This document shows positions 7,889-14,355 of a DNA stretch of 14,784 nucleotides, in pieces (position 1 is the stretch's first letter; each line of letters starts with the position of its first letter). The stretch comes from Ignavibacteriota bacterium. Its GTDB lineage: Bacteria > Bacteroidota > Ignavibacteria > Tepidaquicellales > Tepidaquicellaceae. Location: positions 12,184 through 26,967 of the forward strand of contig PMIW01000222.1 in assembly GCA_003158365.1 (NCBI GenBank). Direction: 5' to 3'. The notes under the pieces are model-generated. The model saw only the letters and a list, made by a program, of their open reading frames with translations. It ran no database searches and was not told the origin of the DNA. Position numbers and translations under genes: made by a program.

Positions 7889-9430
7889 TTAAACTGTACT
7901 ACCGGCTACTTCATTCCTTTTTCCTACTAACTCTCTTAATTCCATCTTTTTCAATACATGTTCCCTAATCCCTAGATTAATAAAGAATGTAGCGATTATA
8001 AGTTGTATAAAAATATCCTGCGGTAGCATAGATGTATTCAAAACGAAAATTGGGTCAACCGTTAAATTCACCAATAGATATCCGAAAAAACATAACACAA
8101 ATACTTTTATATGGGATTTAAATGAATTATCATCTCGCAATTTTTTAATATACTTAAAACTTTTTCGGAATAAATTAACAATGAATACAACATAGAAAAA
8201 ATAGCCAAAAATACCCGCCTGCAGGAGCCCGACAATCACACCTCCCAGGTGAGGATCCCACACTTCAAAATATTTATCCGAAAATCCATATCCCACGAAA
8301 AAACTTTTTTTAATGGCATCCAGTAGAATAGGTAGCCTGTTTGACACCCTGTTATCAAACGTATCTTCCATTTTTATTGAATTTTCCTGCATACTAACCG
8401 CGCCAACATACCTGTCATATGAAGAACCCACTATTCTGTTTAAATTAAATATATTAGCAAAATCCAGTATAATTAGAAAAATAATGCTGACAATAAATAA
8501 TTGCAAAATTATATTCGGTTTCTTTTTGGCTATCATTATAAAATATAAAACAAATATGAAAGTGAACATAGTAATAGCCGAACGTGTTTCAGCAATTATA
8601 ACCGAAATCAATGAAATAATAATTACAAGTAATGCATAAAATTTTGGTACTATCTTTTCCTTAGTCTCCATTAATACAAAAGCAAAAACAAATGCAAGTC
8701 TCATAATGATATAACCGATTGGAATTGCGCGGATTTCTCCTGTAAGGGGGTCTCTTATTGATTCTAATGCTCCAGCACGGAATATATTTCCAAACTCTAT
8801 CCCTGTGTTGACAGTATATAGTTGTGCAATCAATTCAAGGAGCACAAACGGAAAAAACATCACCATAAATTTATAAACTTCTTTTTTATTGGGTAACAAT
8901 GCGGGAAAGGAAAAAAATAACGTGTAGAAAAATAAGCCGCGAACAGTCTCGTTCAAAAACAATTTCAATGTGATACCGTAAAAAAAAGAAACTAAAACAA
9001 TGAACGGTAATATTAATGCAATCTTTTTGATATTGAAAATATCGATAAGATATATTTTTTTACCCCGTAATATTGCTTTAAACAATGCTACTATTAAAAA
9101 TAAATCCATCATAGATAGAGATATACTTGGTATCGGCGAATAAACCGGCAATCTTCTTATATTGATACCGCTTATTTCAGTAAAAAACCCGGCCGGATAA
9201 GAAGAAATAATTAGAAAGAAAGCAAACCAAAAATAGTTGGATTTTGAATACCAAAAAATTACAAACAAACTTGCACAAAATAATTTATCTACGCCTTCAG
9301 GTGCATAATATACAATATAAACAGTTAAAGCAAACAATAGGAATATTCCTATTGATCTGTAGAGTATTATTTTACTTTCAGATCTGGCGCTGTTTTTATC
9401 AACTAAATATTTATATACTCTAAAAGCCAA
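7889..9430 (-). CDS. O-antigen ligase/polymerase (Wzy-like, Wzy_C domain) membrane protein
   Basis: A protein of 513 residues with about ten to twelve hydrophobic segments (clear ones near 24-43, 50-80, 107-122, 135-152, 186-205, 238-256, 264-282, 286-302, 308-326, 395-420, 441-458 and 472-488). Between about 328 and 394 lies a polar loop, expected to be periplasmic, ending in FVGYGFSDKYFEVWDPHLGG. This matches the G-x-G...H pattern of the Wzy_C/WaaL family, with ETRSA (281-285) as a likely functional arginine. It should join or polymerise lipid-linked repeat units at the outer face of the inner membrane. Position next to wzc favours the polymerase role, but ligase and polymerase cannot be told apart here. 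The start appears to be TTG at 9430: the frame is open back to the wzc stop but contains no ATG until residue 107. Confidence 0.85.
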   Translation of the reverse strand: MAFRVYKYLVDKNSARSESKIILYRSIGIFLLFALTVYIVYYAPEGVDKLFCASLFVIFWYSKSNYFWFAFFLIISSYPAGFFTEISGINIRRLPVYSPIPSISLSMMDLFLIVALFKAILRGKKIYLIDIFNIKKIALILPFIVLVSFFYGITLKLFLNETVRGLFFYTLFFSFPALLPNKKEVYKFMVMFFPFVLLELIAQLYTVNTGIEFGNIFRAGALESIRDPLTGEIRAIPIGYIIMRLAFVFAFVLMETKEKIVPKFYALLVIIISLISVIIAETRSAITMFTFIFVLYFIMIAKKKPNIILQLFIVSIIFLIILDFANIFNLNRIVGSSYDRYVGAVSMQENSIKMEDTFDNRVSNRLPILLDAIKKSFFVGYGFSDKYFEVWDPHLGGVIVGLLQAGIFGYFFYVVFIVNLFRKSFKYIKKLRDDNSFKSHIKVFVLCFFGYLLVNLTVDPIFVLNTSMLPQDIFIQLIIATFFINLGIREHVLKKMELRELVGKRNEVAGSTV

Positions 9431-9457
9431 ATTGATTAATATAGATAATTTTGTATT

Positions 9458-11713
9458 TTATTTCAGTGATTTCAAATTACGTTTCTTGTCGTCCGGTTTT
9501 GAATAGTAATAATAATAATTGTAATAATAACCGTACGAACTTTTAAATGAGAAATTATTCAACACACAGCCTAAAAGGTTATGTGAATTAATCTTGTATA
9601 ATCTCTTGTAAGTTTTTAAGAATGCTTCCATAGGGGTCATATTTGCCCTGCAAACCAAAATTGTCCCATCCGTTATGTTAAATAAAATTTCCGAATCTGT
9701 CACGGAAATAAAAGGAGGTGAGTCAATAATTACAATATCATAAAGTCCTTCGAGCTTCTCAAGAAAATTTTTAAATTGTATAGAGCCTAATAGTTCTGAA
9801 GGGTTAGGCGGAATTGTTCCGCTGGTAATAAAATCCAGATTATTCATTTTACTGGTTCTGATAATTTCATTCAACTCTACATTTGCAAACAGATAATCGC
9901 TTAATCCGGGATACCTCTCCATTTTAAAAACGTTATGTATTCTTGGTTTTCTTAAGTCGCAATCGAGAAGCAATGTTTTCTTCCCTGCCTGTGCAAAGCT
10001 ACCTGCTAAATTTATAGATACAATTGTTTTACCCTCGACAGGAATTGTACTTGTGATTAATATTGATTTTAACGGTACTTCTTCAAGTTTTGAATACTGC
10101 ACCCTTGTCCTTAATGCTTTAAAGGCTTCTGATACCGACGAAGTTGGCTTTAACTCAACCACAAAGTCCGTCTCGGGTGAATGCACATCAAGCAATTCTT
10201 TAAAACTCGGAATCCATGATAATACGCTTGCTCCAGAATTTTCGAGCTGCTCAGGTGATTTAATTGATTTATCAAGAAAGTTTCTTATAAAAGCAAATCC
10301 AAAACCTAGGAATAATCCTACAACAGTACCGGTTAAAAGAATAAGATTTCTGTTCGGTGCTATTTGAGATACTGTATCAAATCCAGGTTCCAGCATCGAA
10401 GCATTTCCGAATCTTGTTCTCTCGTTAATGGTCGCTTCCTGGTATTTTTCCTCGAGTGTAATATATAATTTCTCGTTAGTTTTCATGGTCCTCTCAAGCT
10501 TTGCCAGTTCCATATTTTCGGCAGGAAGTTTTGTTATGTCAGATTCATATTTTTTTAAATATCCCGATAAAATACTTATTCTGTTCTTAAGACCTGAAGA
10601 ATTCAGGGAAGTTTCAAAAACTTTCTGTGATAAACCGCGTTTTTCATCCGGGGTTTGTGATAATAATCCCGAACGCATAATTTCAATTTTATCATCCAGA
10701 TTTTTCTTTAGAATATTAACTTTCGCTTCAGAATTGCTTATTATTTTATCCTTTACCTTTTGGTCTGTTAAATTTGCAACCTCAACATCCCGTTTAACTT
10801 CAATGTCTGCAATTTCTTTTTGAAGTTCCTGAATATATGGCTGGGCTATTTGCCCTTCTATATATTTAACAAGGTTCGGATCATATTTTGTAGTCTCCTG
10901 TTTTAAAGCGTAAAGATTGTTATCATTTATTTTTAAATCAATTTCGGCAGCATTTTTTTCGGACTCATATTTTGAAACATTTTCAATTAAAACTTTTGAT
11001 TGTTCATCCAGAACTATAAATCCAACTCGTTTCTGAAAATCCTGTAACGAAGATTCCGAGTTCGTTAAATCGTTTAATTTCTTTTCTCTTTCTGTTTCGA
11101 GGAATTTCTTGACATTTGTTATATCCTGCCTGTTCAATTCCCTGGAGTAGTTAACATATACCTCCGCATAAGTATTTGAGATTAATAGAATTTCATTCGG
11201 ATTATAACCTTCTGAAGTAATTGTTAGTGCATCTACGCTTTTCTTTACCTCAAATTTAACAATGCTGTTTAATTTCCTTCTAAGCTCCTCCTGTGAAAGC
11301 GGAACTATCTCATTTTCAGATATTTTCCGCGTAAGATAAAAATAATTTCTTTTATCTATTATATTCTTAACGGAATCTATCAAGGATTTTGCAACAACAT
11401 CTCTTATGTAGTAGCTTCTCATCATTTCTATCTGATTTGATAATACCCTTTCAGACATTGCAATCTGCATAAAGATGTTATCGGATTTATCAAGTATACT
11501 TTGAGGTTTATCGATTTTTATTGTCGATACCGAACGCCAGACAGTACGATAGTTTTTTATATAAATCGTCGTAACTATCAGCGATACGACAAAAATTAAA
11601 ATTATCGGAAGCAGATTTGTCCTGACAAGATTGTAATAATCCATCACTTTCTTGGATTCAGGCTCAAATTCCATTTCAAAAATTTCTTTATCGATTTGTT
11701 CTAATTTATTCAT
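9458..11713 (-). CDS. Wzc-type chain-length determinant fused to BY-kinase (tyrosine autokinase)
   Basis: A protein of 751 residues, the usual Wzc length. Residues 26-60 hold a Wzz-like start with membrane helix 33-51. A long periplasmic part with heptad-like coiled-coil segments (about 190-430) follows. LPAENMELAKLERTMKTNEKLY is the GNVR-type segment before helix two (457-477). The cytoplasmic kinase carries Walker A STIPVEGKT (555-563), Walker A' LLLDCDLRKP (581-590) and Walker B IVIIDSPPF (660-668). The C-terminus has nine tyrosines within residues 727-737, the autophosphorylation cluster. It controls polymer length and works with the SLBB protein in export. The gene lies 36 bases after the SLBB gene and ends 27 bases before the ligase gene. 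Confidence 0.93.
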   Translation of the reverse strand: MNKLEQIDKEIFEMEFEPESKKVMDYYNLVRTNLLPIILIFVVSLIVTTIYIKNYRTVWRSVSTIKIDKPQSILDKSDNIFMQIAMSERVLSNQIEMMRSYYIRDVVAKSLIDSVKNIIDKRNYFYLTRKISENEIVPLSQEELRRKLNSIVKFEVKKSVDALTITSEGYNPNEILLISNTYAEVYVNYSRELNRQDITNVKKFLETEREKKLNDLTNSESSLQDFQKRVGFIVLDEQSKVLIENVSKYESEKNAAEIDLKINDNNLYALKQETTKYDPNLVKYIEGQIAQPYIQELQKEIADIEVKRDVEVANLTDQKVKDKIISNSEAKVNILKKNLDDKIEIMRSGLLSQTPDEKRGLSQKVFETSLNSSGLKNRISILSGYLKKYESDITKLPAENMELAKLERTMKTNEKLYITLEEKYQEATINERTRFGNASMLEPGFDTVSQIAPNRNLILLTGTVVGLFLGFGFAFIRNFLDKSIKSPEQLENSGASVLSWIPSFKELLDVHSPETDFVVELKPTSSVSEAFKALRTRVQYSKLEEVPLKSILITSTIPVEGKTIVSINLAGSFAQAGKKTLLLDCDLRKPRIHNVFKMERYPGLSDYLFANVELNEIIRTSKMNNLDFITSGTIPPNPSELLGSIQFKNFLEKLEGLYDIVIIDSPPFISVTDSEILFNITDGTILVCRANMTPMEAFLKTYKRLYKINSHNLLGCVLNNFSFKSSYGYYYNYYYYYSKPDDKKRNLKSLK
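9505..9536 (-). repeat. Triplet-repeat tract encoding the Wzc tyrosine cluster
   Basis: On the plus strand this is a TAA/ATA triplet tract broken by GTA. On the coding strand it reads as TAT/TAC codons. It encodes nearly all of the C-terminal tyrosines of the kinase. Slippage would change the tyrosine number by whole codons without breaking the frame. Confidence 0.7.
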
Positions 11714-11749
11714 TATAAATTATTTTTAAATCTTGCAAAATTTAATATA

Positions 11750-12289
11750 TTATTTTTTAAAAACTGTTACCATTAAGACTGCTATAGAAGTCAAAGTTCC
11801 CAAAATACTCAATATGAACATTAGATTCTCTCTTAATGCACTCTTACTAATTCCAGGAATTAAAATCATATCTCCGGGATATAAAATTGGATTTTGCCTA
11901 TTATTACTAGTAAATTTTTCCTCACCTAAAAAATCACTGTAATTTAGATAAATTATCTTATCCTCATTAATATTCAATGAATCATTCTTCATCCTTAACA
12001 AACGCACATCATCCATCTTTGATTCAACTAACGGTCCCCCGCAGAGTGTGATTAAATCTAAAAATCTAGTATCTGCAGGAATAAGATATCTTCCGGGGTT
12101 TTTCACAAACCCCCATACACTAACTTCAAAGTTTACTTTTTCCTTATCTGCATAGTTGTAATAATTCACTCCGTTTTTTGCAATCTCTTCTAATCCGATT
12201 TTCTCCTTTTTGTCCTGCCCACTTATGGAATTTATCAAAATAAACAAAAGGATAGACTGAAGAAGAATTATTATTTTTATTTTCCTCAT
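11750..12289 (-). CDS. SLBB-domain polysaccharide export protein, short, with C-terminal membrane segment
   Basis: A protein of 179 residues. Residues 1-24 form a signal peptide (hydrophobic IIILLQSILLFILINSISG, then QDKK). Residues 53-90 match one SLBB repeat: FEVSVWGFVKNPGRYLIPAD, then FLDLITLCGGP. A strand pair ends in NPILYPGDMILIPG (133-146), the end of the SLBB fold. Residues 154-176 are a strong membrane helix, followed by FKK. SLBB proteins of the Wza type form the outer-membrane export channel, but the N-terminal polysaccharide-export domain expected there is absent, and no lipobox cysteine follows the signal. Being first in the operon directly before the wzc-like gene, it is probably the export partner of that kinase or an adaptor. 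ATG at 12289 is the only sensible start; no Shine-Dalgarno is seen. Confidence 0.8.
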   Translation of the reverse strand: MRKIKIIILLQSILLFILINSISGQDKKEKIGLEEIAKNGVNYYNYADKEKVNFEVSVWGFVKNPGRYLIPADTRFLDLITLCGGPLVESKMDDVRLLRMKNDSLNINEDKIIYLNYSDFLGEEKFTSNNRQNPILYPGDMILIPGISKSALRENLMFILSILGTLTSIAVLMVTVFKK

Positions 12290-12624
12290 AAAAAATAAGT
12301 TACTTTATTAAAAAAAAGGTTTTTTTTGTATAGCTCCGCCTACTGACTCACAATTAAGTCATTATTTTTATATATAAATATTTATCTTTAATCAATAAAA
12401 TAAGCATTAATTAGCTTTTATTCAAGATTATAATTATTTTAAAAATAGGAAAAATATTGAATTTTCAAGATAAAAAAATCATATAATCAAATATTATCTA
12501 ACTCCATTTTACTTCTAATTTGGAATAATAAATTTATCTTCTCTGGAATAATTATCATTGATATTATTATTCTTTTTTTCCCTGGTCAATAAGCATTGAA
12601 TTTATTAATTTATACTTTTTGTAA
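12290..12624. other. AT-rich intergenic region between the polysaccharide operon and the IS element
   Basis: These 335 bases hold no open frame with coding character on either strand. They are almost entirely A and T. They should contain the minus-strand operon promoter and a leader. Visible structures are an A8-GG-T8 near-palindrome at 12310-12327, a -35/-10-like pair (listed separately), and a direct repeat AATAAGCATT at 12399-12408 and 12588-12597. No riboswitch or attenuator could be recognised. Confidence 0.7.
12367..12395 (-). promoter_or_regulatory. Possible sigma-70-like promoter of the polysaccharide operon
   Basis: On the reverse strand TTGATT (12395-12390) and TATAAA (12372-12367) are separated by 17 bases, close to the consensus -35/-10 layout. 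They would start a leader of roughly 70 bases before the ATG of the SLBB gene. In DNA this AT-rich such matches arise easily, and a Bacteroidota-type TAnnTTTG box was not found here, so the call is tentative. Confidence 0.3.
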
Positions 12625-12645
12625 TGCTTCAGATGGAAATGGACA
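12625..12645 (+). repeat. Left terminal inverted repeat of the IS3 element
   Basis: TGCTTCAGATGGAAATGGACA pairs with the reverse complement of the right end at 16 of 21 positions. The inner nine bases AAATGGACA match exactly. Similarity continues weakly inward with one gap. The terminal TG is the IS3-family norm. Confidence 0.72.
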
Positions 12646-12686
12646 AAGGAATTTCGTAATTTTGTAGAAACAAAAGGAGAAATCCA

Positions 12687-12995
12687 ATGTCAAAAAGAAA
12701 ACATTTATCACCGCAACAAAAAGTAATAATCCTGAGAGAGTTACTTGAAAATCAGGTTCCAATCAGCCAGCTTGCCGAAAAATACCAGGTACACGCAAAC
12801 GATATATACAACTGGAAAAAGAAACTCTTCGAACAGGCAGAAGAAGCATTTTCATCAAAACAGAAACCTAATATTGCAAGGCAGGATGAGAAGCAACAGA
12901 AGCTGGAACAGAAACTCAAACTGAAGGATGAGATAATAGCAGAACTCGTTCAGGAGAACATTATGATAAAAAAAAATATCGATGGACTGATATAA
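12687..12995 (+). CDS. IS3-family transposase OrfA (helix-turn-helix)
   Basis: A protein of 102 residues. Residues 8-50 form the IS3 OrfA helix-turn-helix: QQKVIILRELLENQVPISQL, then AEKYQVHANDIYNWKKKLFE, in which VHANDIYNWKK is the recognition helix that binds the IS ends. Residues 63-97 are charged with leucine-zipper-like spacing and should mediate OrfA/OrfAB dimers. A good Shine-Dalgarno, AAAGGAGA, lies seven bases before ATG. The frame ends soon after a run of nine A. A -1 shift there joins it to OrfB and makes the active transposase. Alone, OrfA typically represses transposition. Confidence 0.92.
   Translation: MSKRKHLSPQQKVIILRELLENQVPISQLAEKYQVHANDIYNWKKKLFEQAEEAFSSKQKPNIARQDEKQQKLEQKLKLKDEIIAELVQENIMIKKNIDGLI
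12968..12995 (+). promoter_or_regulatory. Probable -1 programmed frameshift site of the IS3 transposase
   Basis: Nine A residues (12968-12976) provide an A-AAA-AAA slippery heptamer in the orfA frame. A -1 shift continues directly into the orfB frame (KYRWTDINHKW...), which is open from well before this point. It would give a fusion of about 421 residues. Just downstream, ATATC and GATAT could form a small 5-bp stem with an 8-base loop. This is the usual IS3 arrangement; the efficiency is unknown. Confidence 0.7.
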
Positions 12996-13033
12996 ACCAT
13001 AAATGGACCGAACCGGACCATAAGGAAGAAATC

Positions 13034-13951
13034 GTGGAATACATTACAGAAAAACAAAATAGAACAGGCATCAGCAGTAAAACCCTGCTTAGATGGCTTG
13101 GAATAGCCCGCAGTAAGTATTACGACTGGCTTAGCAGGGATTCTTTTTTCGTATCACATAACGGACAGGTTCCAAAAAGTCATTGGATACTTGAATGGGA
13201 AAAATATGCTATTGTGCAATATGCTCTTAGTCATCAAATGGAAGGCTATAGAAGATTAACTTACATGATGCTTGATGAAAATGTGGTAGCCGTTAGTCCA
13301 TCATCTGTGTATAGAGTACTTAAAAAAGCAGGATTATTAAACCGCTGGAATATGGTAAGTTCAAGTTTAAAGGGACAAGGATTTATACAGCCGGAGAAGT
13401 TCAACGAGCATTGGCACATAGATATAAAATATGTTAACTTTAAAGGAACATTTTTATTCCTGATAGCAATAATAGATGGATATACCAGATACATAGTTCA
13501 TCACGAGCTAAGAACGCATATGCAGGAATCAGACGTAGAAATAGTTGTTCAAAGAGCCATAGAAAAATACCCTGACGTAAAGCCAAGACTGATAAGCGAT
13601 AACGGCTCGCAGTTTATATCAAAAGATTTTACAAGTTATATGAAAAATATGGAATTAAAACACGTAAGAACATCGGTAAGATATCCTCAGAGTAACGGAA
13701 AGATAGAACGCTTTCATCGTACCGTGCATCAGGAATGCTTGCAGCAAAAATCCCTGATAAACCTTGAAGATGCAAGAAGGCAGGTTGCTGAGTTTATTGA
13801 ATTTTATAACACTAAAAGATTACATAGTTCCCTGTATTATTTAACTCCGGATGATTATGTTAAAAACAAAGTCGAGAAGCGTTTGGATGAAAGAAGAAAT
13901 AAATTAGCGATGGCAAAAATGAATAGATTATTTTATAGAAATGCTGTATAA
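13034..13951 (+). CDS. IS3-family transposase OrfB (DDE integrase domain)
   Basis: A protein of 305 residues from a GTG, although it is probably made mainly as an OrfAB fusion by frameshift from orfA, since its frame is open upstream and the GTG has no evident ribosome site. An HTH_21-like segment reads QMEGYRRLTYMMLDENVVAV (68-87). The rve integrase core shows the DDE triad: HWHIDIKYV (D130), LISDNGSQF (D189) and SNGKIERFHRT (E225). There are 35 residues between the last Asp and Glu, the exact D(35)E spacing of the family. FYNTKRLHSSLYYLTPDDY near the C-terminus is also typical. No truncation or frameshift damage is seen. Confidence 0.93.
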   Translation: MEYITEKQNRTGISSKTLLRWLGIARSKYYDWLSRDSFFVSHNGQVPKSHWILEWEKYAIVQYALSHQMEGYRRLTYMMLDENVVAVSPSSVYRVLKKAGLLNRWNMVSSSLKGQGFIQPEKFNEHWHIDIKYVNFKGTFLFLIAIIDGYTRYIVHHELRTHMQESDVEIVVQRAIEKYPDVKPRLISDNGSQFISKDFTSYMKNMELKHVRTSVRYPQSNGKIERFHRTVHQECLQQKSLINLEDARRQVAEFIEFYNTKRLHSSLYYLTPDDYVKNKVEKRLDERRNKLAMAKMNRLFYRNAV

Positions 13952-13958
13952 TTATACA
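13945..13958. repeat. Perfect 14-base palindrome at the orfB stop
   Basis: TGTATAATTATACA reads the same on both strands and spans the orfB stop codon. It has no following T run on the plus strand and is too AT-rich to be a good intrinsic terminator. It may be a protein site or chance. Confidence 0.4.
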
Positions 13959-13976
13959 ATACTAAATCAACCCTTG

Positions 13977-13997
13977 TGTCCATTTTCCGCTGGACCA
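13977..13997 (-). repeat. Right terminal inverted repeat of the IS3 element
   Basis: Read on the reverse strand this is TGGTCCAGCGGAAAATGGACA, matching the left end at 16 of 21 positions. The outer bases are TG...CA as expected. It lies 25 bases after the orfB stop. Confidence 0.72.
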
Positions 13998-14119
13998 AAA
14001 CAAAACAGTTATCTTAATCAATCAAATAACAATATTGAATATTTAGAAAATATATCTTAATTTTACATATAGTTCTCGATAAGGATTTTCAAAATGTGCA
14101 ATTGTAATCATGCATTTGT

Positions 14120-14127
14120 TAAATTTG
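14120..14127 (+). promoter_or_regulatory. Possible Bacteroidota-type -7 promoter box
   Basis: TAAATTTG fits the TAnnTTTG -7 element used by Bacteroidota housekeeping sigma factors and lies about 70 bases before the small peptide gene. A well-spaced TTTG -33 element is not clear. The rest of 13998-14200 holds no gene that I can see. Confidence 0.25.
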
Positions 14128-14188
14128 TTTTAGTTCAATTTGCCAAAATAATAACTTAAATTTTTATTAAAGTAAAAATTCGAATTCG

Positions 14189-14195
14189 AAGGAGG
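14189..14195 (+). promoter_or_regulatory. Perfect Shine-Dalgarno before the small secreted peptide
   Basis: AAGGAGG lies five bases before the ATG at 14201. It is the strongest ribosome site in the window: the operon genes mostly show none, so it supports real translation of the short frame after it. Confidence 0.75.
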
Positions 14196-14200
14196 TTTAA

Positions 14201-14344
14201 ATGTTAAAAATCTATTCGGTTTTTTTATTTACTTTCTTTTTTTCTGCTTCTGCTTTTGCCCAACAAGATTTTCCATTATCAGCAAACAATGCTTTTACAT
14301 TAAACGATACAGGTACTACTTCTACATTATTAATCTTAATATAA
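14201..14344 (+). CDS. Small secreted peptide (47 residues), function unknown
   Basis: A short frame translating to 47 residues. The first 20 (MLKIYSVFLFTFFFSASAFA) form a textbook signal peptide with an AFA cleavage site before QQ. The mature part would be only about 27 residues, ending TGTTSTLLILI, with no known motif. A perfect Shine-Dalgarno precedes the ATG at ideal distance. The next gene starts 11 bases after its stop and also encodes a secreted protein, so the two may be co-expressed. It could be a true small exported peptide. It could also be the remnant of a longer secreted protein whose body was lost or frameshifted, since the start resembles those of large secreted proteins. I do not recognise a family. 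Confidence 0.55.
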   Translation: MLKIYSVFLFTFFFSASAFAQQDFPLSANNAFTLNDTGTTSTLLILI

Positions 14345-14355
14345 AAGAAAACAAA

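Larger units (their letters stand above)
12625..13997 (+). mobile_element. IS3-family insertion sequence, about 1.37 kb
   Basis: The element contains the two overlapping-type frames of IS3-family transposons (orfA with helix-turn-helix, orfB with DDE integrase). It is bounded by imperfect inverted repeats that start TG and end CA, as is usual for the family. The length is within the 1.2-1.6 kb family range. Both frames are intact and the catalytic residues are present, so the copy may be active. Flanking 3-base sequences are TAA on the left and AAA on the right, so no convincing target duplication is visible; either the insertion is old or the ends are off by a few bases. It lies in the intergenic region upstream of the polysaccharide operon and is transcribed away from it. 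The subgroup is not assigned. Confidence 0.88.

Noticed and set aside
10053..10823. Plus-strand open frames inside the wzc-like gene
   Set aside because: They are antisense to a well-defined kinase gene with conserved motifs; Ser/Phe-rich translations are typical of shadow frames.
12399..12597. Direct repeat AATAAGCATT as an attachment site or operator pair
   Set aside because: Ten AT-rich bases occurring twice 189 bases apart in such DNA is not convincing.
12290..12624. CRISPR array or tRNA in the non-coding region
   Set aside because: No regularly spaced repeats and no cloverleaf-like or TTCGAnTC-like sequence were seen.
12591..12629. Inverted repeat AAGCATT...AATGCTT as a terminator
   Set aside because: The loop is 25 bases, the stem is AT-rich, and the right arm lies inside the IS end, so pairing is likely to be chance.
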